64,000 bases of DNA from Enterococcus haemoperoxidus ATCC BAA-382 (lineage in GTDB: Bacteria > Bacillota > Bacilli > Lactobacillales > Enterococcaceae). The position numbers were made by a program, and so were the translations under genes. Shown one piece after another: positions 44,778 through 52,384 of this stretch (position 1 is its first letter; the number at the start of each line of letters is the position of its first letter). The notes below the pieces were generated by a model. It saw nothing but the letters and a program-made list of their open reading frames with translations, was not told the DNA's origin and ran no database searches. The DNA lies in NCBI RefSeq assembly GCF_000407165.1, contig NZ_KE136479.1, forward strand, positions 879,464-943,463, read 5' to 3'.

Positions 44778-46229
44778 ATGGAAAAACTTTTGCACTATAC
44801 GGGATTTTTATTGTTAGGATTTATACTAGTCTATGCTCCAGCAGTATTTGCGCAAGGCAATGTTTCTAGTTCAGGAATGAAAACTTCTGATGACGGGACA
44901 GACTATGTTCTTGTAGGGAAAGCCTTCCATGATATTTTCTCTGAGCCAACAAAAATAGATTTAAACCAAAATGAGATTGTCTATTTTCAACAAGAGTTGA
45001 CGGTAAATAATGGTACTATGACAAAGTATTTGGCAAAGTTTATTAATCAAGACAGTCTAGGTAATTCTTGGTTTCAGTTCTCATCATATCCTACAGTTAC
45101 TAAAGGAAATGCAAAGATAACTTATACGACAGACGGAATAAATTTTAGTGAAACACTTCCAAAGTTAAATGATCTAGTTGGTTATAAGATGGAAATTACT
45201 CAAAATATTGTACATCCTTCAGATGGAAATAATAGAGAAGCTGATTTGCTCATTTCATTCACAATGGCTCCCAAAAAAGACTATATTATCGAAAACAATG
45301 CGTTAGATAAGGATATCGTTCCTTTTAGTGGAGGTTATGATTCGGGTGGATATGGTACTTATTATGATTGGGGATTTAGAAGAGGTGTACACTTTACCAA
45401 TATTCCAGTACCTGGGGCAGATGTTGAAGTTACTTATAAAGATAATGATGGTATAGAAATTCATGATCCCCAATGGATTAAAGGAAATGTAGGGGACACT
45501 TACGATACGACTACAGAACAATTCAAATTGGAAATTCCTGGATATACATTAAATCAAGAGAGGTTTCCGATAAATGCTATAGGTAATTTTACTGCTAAAA
45601 AGCAAGTAGTAAATTATGTATATAATAAAAATCCAGTAAAAGCAACCAGTGTAACAGTAAAGTATCAAGATGTTGATGGAAATAAGCTAGCCGACGATGT
45701 AGTGAAAACAGGAATGATTGGAGAACAGTATACTACAGAACAAAAAGAAATTCCTGGGTATGCTTTTAATGACATTCTAGGAAGTGCTGCTGGGGTGTTT
45801 ACAGATGAAACTCAAACCGTAATCTATATTTATACACAAATTCCAACTAAGACAGCAAAAGTAACTGTAAACTATCAAGATGGTGCTGGGAATAAATTAA
45901 CAGATGATGTGGTAAAAACTGGATTAGTTGGAGAGCAATATACCACAGAACAAAAAGGGATTCCTGGGTATATATTTAAAGAAGTTCATGGAAATATCAA
46001 GGGGAGATTTACCGATAACGCTCAAATTGTTACGTATGTATATGAAAAAAATAAGATACAACAGCCTAAAGATAACTCAAATAATAATAATCAAGCATTA
46101 ACAAAAATACTTCCAAGTGCTGGTGAAAATAATAGCTATTCAAAAGTGTTGGGAGTATTGGGAAGTGTAATAATTATTTGTGCTTTTACTCGTTGGTTTA
46201 TGATCAAGCAAAAGAAAGACCAAGAATAA
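44778..46229 (+). CDS. MucBP-repeat cell-wall-anchored surface protein
   Basis: 483 residues; ATG after GTGAGAGG. Signal peptide ends near Ala-Gln (VFAQG, about residue 26). Residues 27-210 are an unassigned beta-rich region. Three MucBP-type repeats follow, encoded at about 45417-45630, 45651-45840 and 45861-46050; the last two share KL.DDVVKTG and GEQYTTEQK. A sorting signal closes the protein: LPSAG at 445-449, hydrophobic span, basic tail KQKKDQE. LPSAG departs from LPXTG at position 4, so sortase use is likely but not certain. MucBP repeats bind mucin-type ligands in related bacteria. Confidence 0.85.
   Translation: MEKLLHYTGFLLLGFILVYAPAVFAQGNVSSSGMKTSDDGTDYVLVGKAFHDIFSEPTKIDLNQNEIVYFQQELTVNNGTMTKYLAKFINQDSLGNSWFQFSSYPTVTKGNAKITYTTDGINFSETLPKLNDLVGYKMEITQNIVHPSDGNNREADLLISFTMAPKKDYIIENNALDKDIVPFSGGYDSGGYGTYYDWGFRRGVHFTNIPVPGADVEVTYKDNDGIEIHDPQWIKGNVGDTYDTTTEQFKLEIPGYTLNQERFPINAIGNFTAKKQVVNYVYNKNPVKATSVTVKYQDVDGNKLADDVVKTGMIGEQYTTEQKEIPGYAFNDILGSAAGVFTDETQTVIYIYTQIPTKTAKVTVNYQDGAGNKLTDDVVKTGLVGEQYTTEQKGIPGYIFKEVHGNIKGRFTDNAQIVTYVYEKNKIQQPKDNSNNNNQALTKILPSAGENNSYSKVLGVLGSVIIICAFTRWFMIKQKKDQE
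45651..46050 (+). repeat. Tandem duplication encoding two MucBP repeats
   Basis: Two adjacent units of about 190 bp with 20 bp between them (45651-45840 and 45861-46050) encode near-identical starts (VTV.YQD..GNKL.DDVVKTG). A more divergent third unit lies upstream at about 45417-45630. Confidence 0.75.
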
Positions 46230-46263
46230 AAGAGACAAATTACTAGTATTATGAAAAAGAGGA

Positions 46264-46326
46264 CGAGACAAAAGCGTTTAGCTCCAAGAAATAAGAGGGA
46301 GCTGCTTTTTTTTCGCCGTTTATTCG
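46264..46326. repeat. Dispersed intergenic repeat, copy 2
   Basis: CGAGACAAAA (46264-46273) and AGCTGC-T8-CGCCGTTTATTCG (46300-46326) match copy 1 at 32012-32126. Within it AGCTCC (46280-46285) pairs with GGAGCT (46298-46303) before the T-run, so this copy also looks like a terminator for the MucBP gene. Confidence 0.5.
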
Positions 46327-46341
46327 GATTTAGAGCGCGAA

Positions 46342-46378
46342 ACAAAACTGATCTTTAGTTTTGTCCCACAGTTTTTTT
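46342..46378 (+). terminator. Second terminator-like hairpin after the MucBP gene
   Basis: ACAAAACT (46342-46349) pairs with AGTTTTGT (46357-46364); after CCCACAG comes TTTTTTTAT. Its ACAAAAC/GTTTTGT stem also occurs at 46784-46814. Confidence 0.65.
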
Positions 46379-46391
46379 ATTTCAGTAAGTA

Positions 46392-46478
46392 TTACTCATT
46401 TAAAGGTTGCACAGCATAATCTGCTTCTTCTGGCGTGAATTTTTCACCTCGTAGAGTTTCAATATAGATCAAATACAT
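46392..46478 (-). pseudogene. Remnant resembling the C-terminus of an Ltp-family lipoprotein
   Basis: On the minus strand 28 codons read MYLIYIETLRGEKFTPEEAD..., ending YAVQPLNE. The pattern, glycine, phenylalanine, acidic residues and A.YAV, resembles the Ltp repeat (superinfection-exclusion lipoprotein family). There is no ribosome site and no signal peptide, so it is best read as a decayed gene end. Assignment is tentative. Confidence 0.3.
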
Positions 46479-46547
46479 AATCGTTGTATATTTGTAAAAA
46501 AGAGCCTACACTAAGAGTATAACTTAAGTATATAGGAGGACTGCATC

Positions 46548-46733
46548 ATGTCAGAGAAAGTTGATAACATCAATAAATTAGCCAATGAAGCAAAGAAAGA
46601 AGTCGAACGCTTAGAAGACAAACGGCAAGAAAGCCTTGGAAACTCTATCAATTATATTGAGAATGAATTGCAAATCCAACGTTTATATGCTCAAATCGAA
46701 GCTTATGAAAAAGTTTTGGATGTTGTAAAATAA
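46548..46733 (+). CDS. Small coiled-coil protein of unknown function
   Basis: 61 residues; ATG after TATAGGAGG, a strong site. Highly charged and helical throughout (INKLANEAKKEVERLEDKRQ), probably a short coiled coil. No family recognised. It is monocistronic with a terminator 50 bp downstream. Confidence 0.65.
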   Translation: MSEKVDNINKLANEAKKEVERLEDKRQESLGNSINYIENELQIQRLYAQIEAYEKVLDVVK

Positions 46734-46783
46734 GTCTATTTTTGTAATGACGTAGTATAAAAAATCAAGTTTAATACCAATAG

Positions 46784-46822
46784 GCCAGACAAAACGATTT
46801 TAGTTTTGTCTGGCTTATTTTA
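46784..46822 (+). terminator. Terminator after the small coiled-coil gene
   Basis: GCCAGACAAAAC (46784-46795) pairs perfectly with GTTTTGTCTGGC (46803-46814), followed by TTATTTTAT. Confidence 0.9.
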
Positions 46823-46964
46823 TTTAATAAAATTTTAAGAAAAAAACTGGACAGAATTATGAAAGAAAATTGGGAGGATTTTGAGGGGTGAGTCTTCATA
46901 AAATAATTTATTATTAAAACATAGGAAGTGCAAAGGTAAGTTTATAAAAAGGGAGAGAATCAAA

Positions 46965-47201
46965 ATCGGAAAAGATCAAGAATATAAATATACAGATGCT
47001 GATGTAGATAGAATCGTTAAACAAAAGCTTCATCGTTGGCAACGAAAAAGAAAAGTAGAAATTGCTTGTTTCGAAAAGCGAAAAGACACTATTTCTTCTT
47101 ACAAAGAAGCAGCGATTATTTTTTTAAGTAATGATCTACCTTTTGATATAGACGTTATAACTATAACAGAGTGTATTTTCAACAAATCTCTAATTCCCTA
47201 A
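46965..47201 (+). pseudogene. 78-codon ORF with no standard start codon
   Basis: An open frame runs from 46902 to the TAA at 47199-47201 with no ATG, GTG or TTG anywhere. A purine-rich GGGAGAG (46951-46957) sits 7 bases before ATC at 46965, where a start codon would be expected. The encoded sequence is protein-like (basic helix KLHRWQRKRKVEIACFEKRK, then acidic/hydrophobic C-terminus). Either a start-codon mutation has killed the gene or a rare ATC start is used. The rest of the 46734-47292 gap, apart from the terminator, shows nothing. Confidence 0.4.
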
Positions 47202-47292
47202 AGTTTTTCCAAAATCATCAATACTATACTTTCTTTTCTCCCTATAGAAAGTTATAATAAAAAGCGTATGATTTAAGGAAAAGGGATGACGA

Positions 47293-48477
47293 ATGAATAA
47301 AAATAAACTAATGCGTAACTTAGATAATAGAATTGATTATGGTGTGATTTTACCGGTATTCCTTCTTTCAATCATCGGAATACTGTCGCTTTATGTAGCG
47401 TTAAGCAATGATCCAAATCGACCAGAGATCGGCAATATGTTGATGAAACAAGGATTGTGGTATTTAGTCGGTGGCGTCAGTATTGTGATTGTGATGAATT
47501 TCAGCTCCAAGCTTCTTTGGCGACTGACACCTGTGTTTTATGTGATTGGATTGATTATGATGGGGCTGCTTTTAAAGTTCTATGATCCTTATCTAGAAGC
47601 GCAAACAGGTTCTAAAAACTGGATCAGTATAGGTGGGACAACTTTTCAACCTTCAGAACTGATGAAAGTAGCCTTTATTTTAATGCTAGCATATGTTGTG
47701 ACGATGCATAATGTGAAGAATGTCAATCGAACGCTAAAATCTGATTTTTGGCTAATTGGAAAAATGCTATTGGTGACAATGCCTGTCATCATTTTGATTT
47801 TACTACAAGATGACTTTGGGACGATGCTAGTTTTCTTAGCAATTTTTGGCGGAGTTTTCCTGATGTCAGGGATCTCTTGGAAAATTATTTTACCAGCGTT
47901 TTTGGCAGCATTACTAATAGGTGCAGGCACGATTTACTTAGTGACCACGACCACTGGACGTGAATTTCTTTATTCAGTAGGGTTTAAACCGTATCAGTTT
48001 GATCGAATTGATTTATGGATGAATCCATTCCATCATGATCCCGATCGTTCTTTCCAACCAGCTTTAGCGATCACAGCGATTGGTTCTGGCGGATTGCTTG
48101 GAAAAGGGTTTAATGTTAGTGATGTATATGTACCTGTTAGAGAATCAGATATGATTTTCACCGTTGTGGGTGAAAACTTTGGTTTTATTGGCGGATGCTT
48201 TATTATTTTGCTATACTTTATCTTGATTTACCGCATGATTCGTGTTTGTTTTGAGACAAATAATGAATTTTATGCCTACATTGCGACTGGAATCATCATG
48301 ATGATTTTATTCCACGTGTTTGAAAATATCGGGGCGAATATTGGACTTCTACCACTAACAGGGATTCCATTACCCTTTATCAGTCAAGGTGGTTCCTCTA
48401 TCTTAGGCAATATGCTAGGAGTAGGATTGATTATGTCAATGAAATATCAAAAAGAAGCAACGATTGAAGACTATTAA
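47293..48477 (+). CDS. rodA: FtsW/RodA/SpoVE-family peptidoglycan polymerase (RodA-like)
   Basis: 394 residues; ATG after AAGGGATGACG. SEDS membrane protein with about ten spans. The large extracellular loop follows DRIDLWMNPF, and the family C-terminal motif FISQGGSSILGNMLGVGLI is intact. SEDS proteins are glycosyltransferases working with class B PBPs; RodA versus FtsW is judged only by length and overall similarity. It is followed directly by two small genes. Confidence 0.88.
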   Translation: MNKNKLMRNLDNRIDYGVILPVFLLSIIGILSLYVALSNDPNRPEIGNMLMKQGLWYLVGGVSIVIVMNFSSKLLWRLTPVFYVIGLIMMGLLLKFYDPYLEAQTGSKNWISIGGTTFQPSELMKVAFILMLAYVVTMHNVKNVNRTLKSDFWLIGKMLLVTMPVIILILLQDDFGTMLVFLAIFGGVFLMSGISWKIILPAFLAALLIGAGTIYLVTTTTGREFLYSVGFKPYQFDRIDLWMNPFHHDPDRSFQPALAITAIGSGGLLGKGFNVSDVYVPVRESDMIFTVVGENFGFIGGCFIILLYFILIYRMIRVCFETNNEFYAYIATGIIMMILFHVFENIGANIGLLPLTGIPLPFISQGGSSILGNMLGVGLIMSMKYQKEATIEDY

Positions 48478-48495
48478 ATGAAAGAAGGCGTTAAA

Positions 48496-48852
48496 ATGTA
48501 CACATTTTTCTGGTATCCAAAATGTTCAACTTGTAAGAAAGCAAAAGCTTGGTTAGATGAGCATCAGGTAAAATACAAAACGATTGATATGATCGAAAAT
48601 CCTCCAACTGCAAAACAATTAGCAAGCTGGATGGAGCAAAGTGATTTGCCAGTCCGCCGTTTCTTTAATACAAGCGGTATTCGTTATAGAGAACAAGGGT
48701 TGAAAGATAAAGTCAATGATTTTTCAATCAAAGAAGCAAGTGAATTATTAGCGACTGACGGTATGTTGATCAAACGTCCGATTTTTGTTAAAGGCGATCA
48801 ATTTTTAGCAAACGGATTTAAAGAATCTGATTATGAAGGAGCTATTAAATAA
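48496..48852 (+). CDS. ArsC/Spx-family thioredoxin-fold protein
   Basis: 118 residues from the ATG at 48496, with AAAGAAGG before it; an in-frame ATG at 48478 abuts the rodA stop and has no site. The N-terminal YPKCSTCKKAKAWL has the CxxC of arsenate-reductase-like proteins, and the C-terminal KRPIFVKGDQFLANGF is typical of the YusI/YffB group. Substrate unknown; probably not an arsenate resistance gene because no ars genes are near. It overlaps the next start (TAATG). Confidence 0.85.
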   Translation: MYTFFWYPKCSTCKKAKAWLDEHQVKYKTIDMIENPPTAKQLASWMEQSDLPVRRFFNTSGIRYREQGLKDKVNDFSIKEASELLATDGMLIKRPIFVKGDQFLANGFKESDYEGAIK

Positions 48853-49187
48853 TGGCTGAAGAAGTGAAAATAATTGATAGTCTGTGGATTTTGAAAACAG
48901 ATGCAGGTTATAAAATTGGTTTGACAAATGAAGCACAAGAAGATTTAGGAAACATCACTTTTGCAACGATGCCTAAGGTTGGTCAAAAACTGCAAAAAGG
49001 GGATTCACTAATCGAATTGGAAGCTGAAAAAGCTGTAAGTGAATTTAGTACACCAATCAGCGGAACGATTGTAGCAATTAATGAAGCAGCGGAACAAGAT
49101 ACTAGTGTTTTAGATGATGCAGATCAAAAAAATGCCTGGATCGCTATTTTAACGGATGTTGATGAAGCAGAATTGAATCAAGCGTAA
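48852..49187 (+). CDS. gcvH: GcvH-like lipoyl carrier protein
   Basis: 111 residues, overlapping the previous stop by 1 bp. Hybrid lipoyl domain with the carrier lysine at Lys60 in ELEAEKAVSEF and the preceding GDSLIE; STPISGTIVAIN follows. It is slightly shorter than GcvH of glycine cleavage (about 125-130). No gcvP or gcvT is near, so it may serve as a lipoyl relay for other lipoyl enzymes rather than glycine cleavage. Confidence 0.85.
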   Translation: MAEEVKIIDSLWILKTDAGYKIGLTNEAQEDLGNITFATMPKVGQKLQKGDSLIELEAEKAVSEFSTPISGTIVAINEAAEQDTSVLDDADQKNAWIAILTDVDEAELNQA

Positions 49188-49193
49188 TAATAA

Positions 49194-49222
49194 TTGACAA
49201 GCGATTTGGATATTGCTATAAT
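49194..49222 (+). promoter_or_regulatory. Promoter of the T-box/metNPQ unit
   Basis: Consensus TTGACA (49194-49199), 17-bp spacer, TATAAT (49217-49222). Confidence 0.9.
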
Positions 49223-49228
49223 TTCATC

Positions 49229-49515
49229 AATAAAAGTAAAAGCTTTGAAAAGAAGAGTACATGCCAAAAGTGTTTGAAGAGAGCTCTGTTTGCTGGAAAT
49301 GGGTAACACGATTGAGATGGAAGATGGCCTTTGAGCGGAATAAGTGAGCAAAGGTGAACTTATTACGGGAGTGCCCGTTACAGCACGGCAGTATGCGAAT
49401 TCAAGTACTGTATAAGGCTATTATTGTGAAATAATGGTAAATCAAGGTGGTAACACGAAAGACAAGCTTTCGTCCTTTTGTCAGATTAATGACAGGGACG
49501 GAGGCTTTTTATTGT
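49229..49515 (+). promoter_or_regulatory. T-box riboswitch (probably methionine) with terminator
   Basis: The antiterminator T-box sequence AGGTGGTAACACG is at 49445-49457. The terminator is CGTCC..GTCA (49471-49483) with TGAC..GGACG (49490-49500) followed by GAGGCTTTTT. Upstream is a long Stem I region with GAGTACATG-like start and a candidate specifier ATG at 49317-49319 (GAG-ATG-GAA). Uncharged tRNA-Met would favour readthrough into the methionine transporter genes. The specifier choice rests on position and gene context. Confidence 0.88.
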
Positions 49516-49738
49516 GAATCACTACGACTGGCTTCGCCATAGTAGATGATGAACAATACTTGGCGAACGAAGTGAGAGTAGTTTTATTTCTACCGAATCA
49601 TAATCCAAGCCAAAATAAGAAATAGGCGAGCTAGGTCATAAAAATAAGAAAATTAATCTGTCGATTATTTCACAACATAGCACAAAGCATGTAGTATAAT
49701 AAAAAAGAAGTAAAACCAAAGAAAGCGGAGGGGAAAAA
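49516..49738 (+). promoter_or_regulatory. Region between T-box terminator and metN
   Basis: A long imperfect hairpin, ACTAC..TTCGCCA (49521-49539) with TGGCGAA..GTAGT (49561-49582), precedes TTTTATTT and could be a second terminator. A TATAAT at 49695-49700 lacks a good -35. No gene is seen. Confidence 0.4.
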
Positions 49739-50776
49739 ATGCCTCTAATCGAATTACAACACGTACAAAAACAATTTTCCGGAAAAAGCGGACAAGTAAC
49801 AGCTGTTAACGATGTTTCATTAACAGTCGATCAAGGGGATATATATGGAATCGTTGGTTATTCGGGTGCTGGTAAAAGTACTTTAGTTCGTTTATTAAAC
49901 GGCTTAGAATTACCAACACAAGGTGAAGTTGTTATCCAAGGGCAAAATGTTGCGCAAATGGCGAATCGAGAACTACGTCAATTTCGTAAAAAAATTGGGA
50001 TGATTTTTCAACATTTCAATTTATTATGGTCAAGAACGATTTTAGAAAATATCATGTTACCGTTAGAACTAGCAAATGTTCCAAAAAACGTGAGAAAAGA
50101 ACGTGCACAAGAACTTTTAAATTTAGTTGGTTTACAAGGGCGTGGAGATGCGTATCCAAGTCAATTATCTGGTGGACAAAAGCAACGTGTAGGGATTGCC
50201 AGAGCACTAGCTAATAATCCGGAAATTTTACTTTGTGATGAAGCAACAAGTGCATTAGATCCGCAAACAACAGATGAAGTATTGGACCTTCTGTTAGAAA
50301 TCAATAAAACATTGAATCTGACGATTGTATTGATTACGCATGAGATGCATGTGATTCGCAAGATTTGTAACAAAGTTGCTGTAATGGAGCTGGGTCAAAT
50401 CGTTGAAGAAGGCGATGTGTTAGAAGTCTTTAGACACCCTAAACAAGCTGTTACAAAACGTTTTGTTCAACAAGAATTAGAACCAAAAGAAGATACGGAA
50501 GAGTTATTACAGGAATTGATTAAAGAAAATCCAGCAGGTCTTGTTGCAACATTGCAATTTAGTGGTGATAATGCCAATGAACCTGTGATTTCACAAGCAA
50601 TTCGTAAATTTGCTGTAGATATCAATGTTGTTCAAGGTCAAGTTCAACAAGCAAAAGAAGGCGCCTTTGGAACGTTGACTGTTATGATCACAGGAACACC
50701 AAATGAGATTGAACAGGCGTTAGCATTCTTTACTGAAAAAGAAGTCGTAATGGAGGTGATTCACCGTGGCGAATGA
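49739..50776 (+). CDS. metN: Methionine ABC transporter ATP-binding protein
   Basis: 345 residues; ATG after GCGGAGGGG. Walker A GYSGAGKST, signature LSGGQKQR and Walker B LLCDEATSALD are intact. The C-terminal 90 residues form the NIL ligand-sensing domain typical of MetN. With metP and metQ it imports methionine, in line with the T-box upstream. Confidence 0.95.
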   Translation: MPLIELQHVQKQFSGKSGQVTAVNDVSLTVDQGDIYGIVGYSGAGKSTLVRLLNGLELPTQGEVVIQGQNVAQMANRELRQFRKKIGMIFQHFNLLWSRTILENIMLPLELANVPKNVRKERAQELLNLVGLQGRGDAYPSQLSGGQKQRVGIARALANNPEILLCDEATSALDPQTTDEVLDLLLEINKTLNLTIVLITHEMHVIRKICNKVAVMELGQIVEEGDVLEVFRHPKQAVTKRFVQQELEPKEDTEELLQELIKENPAGLVATLQFSGDNANEPVISQAIRKFAVDINVVQGQVQQAKEGAFGTLTVMITGTPNEIEQALAFFTEKEVVMEVIHRGE

Positions 50777-51455
50777 AACATTTGCAGAAAAATATTTGAA
50801 CTTTAGCCGAGTGAATCCAGAATCAATGCAACAGGCGGCGATCGATACATTGTTTATGACGGTCGTTGCGATGATTTTTGTTATTATTATTGGTTTTTTA
50901 CTAGGGTTATTATTATACAGTTTAAGCCGTAATAAATCACCTTTTGCAAAAATTTGTTATAGTGTTTTATCAGTTGTTAGTAATATTTTCCGCTCGATTC
51001 CTTATATCGTGTTGATCATCTTATTAATGGATTTTTCAAGAAAATTAGTTGGTACAGGGATCGGTGCCAAAGCGGCAATCCCTTCATTGATTGTATCAGC
51101 TGCACCATTTTACGCTCGTTTAGTTGAAATTGCCTTTCGTGAAGTCGATAGTGGTGTTTTAGAAGCAGCAGATGCAATGGGTGCTTCTAAAATCCAAAAG
51201 ATTTTTAAGGTATTGATTCCTGAAAGTACACCAGCTCTACTATCTGGTGTTACGCTGACAACGATTACGATGATTGGTTTTACAGCAATGGCAGGTATCA
51301 TCGGCGGAGGTGGTCTTGGTGGTTTAGCATATCAAGAAGGGTTTAGCCGTAATAATAATACCGTTACATTAGTTGCAACAGTTTTGATCTTGGTTATTGT
51401 GTTTATTATTCAATTTGTCGGCGATCAATTGGTGAAACGTTCAGACAAACGATAA
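50766..51455 (+). CDS. metP: Methionine ABC transporter permease
   Basis: 229 residues from a GTG at 50766 that overlaps metN by 11 bp and follows GGAGGTGA. Five or six membrane spans with the EAA-type loop ADAMGASKIQKIFKVLIPES. MetI-type permease of the methionine importer. Confidence 0.94.
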   Translation: MANETFAEKYLNFSRVNPESMQQAAIDTLFMTVVAMIFVIIIGFLLGLLLYSLSRNKSPFAKICYSVLSVVSNIFRSIPYIVLIILLMDFSRKLVGTGIGAKAAIPSLIVSAAPFYARLVEIAFREVDSGVLEAADAMGASKIQKIFKVLIPESTPALLSGVTLTTITMIGFTAMAGIIGGGGLGGLAYQEGFSRNNNTVTLVATVLILVIVFIIQFVGDQLVKRSDKR

Positions 51456-51491
51456 ACAATCAAAATAGAAAAATAATTGGAGGAAATAAAT

Positions 51492-52343
51492 ATGAAAAAG
51501 AAATTATTCGGTTTAGCAGCATTAGCACTTGTGACAGTTGGATTGGTCGCTTGTGGCGGAGGGAAAGACAAAACAGACGATAGTAAGTCAGCGGGATCTG
51601 AAAAAGAATCTTCTGTTTTGAAAGTTGGCGCATCAGCTTCACCTCATGCGGAAATTTTAGAGCAAGTCAAACCAATTCTTAAAAAAGAAGGAATTGATTT
51701 AGAAATCGTGCAATTCGATGATTACATTTTACCAAACAAAAACTTGGCTGAAGGCGACATCGATGCGAATTACTTCCAACATATTCCGTACTTTAATTTA
51801 CAAGTCAAAGAAAATAAGTATGATTTCGCAAACGCTGGCGGTATTCATATTGAGCCAATGGGTCTTTATTCAAAACGAATCAAAGATATCAAAGACTTAA
51901 AAGAGGGAGCAACAATCATTACATCAAATTCAGAATCTGACTGGGGTCGTATTATCACGATTTTACAAGATGCTGATTTAGTTACCGTTAAAGATGGTGT
52001 GGATTTAGAGACTGCTACTTTTGAAGATATTGATAAAAATCCAAAAAACTTGAAATTTATCCATAATATCAATCCTGAAGTATTAACAACGACATATAAC
52101 AACGATGAAGCAGATCTTGTAGCAATCAACGCTAACTTTGCATACAGTGCAGGCTTGAATCCATTAAAAGACTCTGTTTTACTTGAAAAAGATAACTCAC
52201 CGTATGTAAATATTGTGGCTGTTCGTTCTGAAGATAAAGATAGCGATAAAATCAAAAAGTTGATAGATGCATTGCATAGTAAAGAAATCCAAGATTGGAT
52301 TCTTGAAAAATGGGATGGCTCTGTAAAACCTGTAAATAAATAA
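51492..52343 (+). CDS. metQ: Methionine-binding lipoprotein MetQ
   Basis: 283 residues from the ATG at 51492, after TTGGAGG; an in-frame TTG at 51477 is part of that site. Signal with lipobox LVAC, then a NlpA/MetQ fold (LKVGASASPHAEILEQVKPIL, and the ANYFQHIPYF motif of the family). It is the receptor of the transporter. Confidence 0.94.
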   Translation: MKKKLFGLAALALVTVGLVACGGGKDKTDDSKSAGSEKESSVLKVGASASPHAEILEQVKPILKKEGIDLEIVQFDDYILPNKNLAEGDIDANYFQHIPYFNLQVKENKYDFANAGGIHIEPMGLYSKRIKDIKDLKEGATIITSNSESDWGRIITILQDADLVTVKDGVDLETATFEDIDKNPKNLKFIHNINPEVLTTTYNNDEADLVAINANFAYSAGLNPLKDSVLLEKDNSPYVNIVAVRSEDKDSDKIKKLIDALHSKEIQDWILEKWDGSVKPVNK

Positions 52344-52349
52344 AAAAAG

Positions 52350-52384
52350 ACAGAAAAATCGTTTGAGATTTTTCTGTTTTTTTC
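52350..52384. terminator. Bidirectional terminator between metQ and hemH
   Basis: ACAGAAAAATC (52350-52360) pairs with GATTTTTCTGT (52367-52377), with T-runs on both sides. Confidence 0.88.

Noticed and set aside
49695-49700. Second metNPQ promoter from the TATAAT
   Set aside because: No acceptable -35 hexamer at 16-18 bp and no TGn extension; too weak to call.
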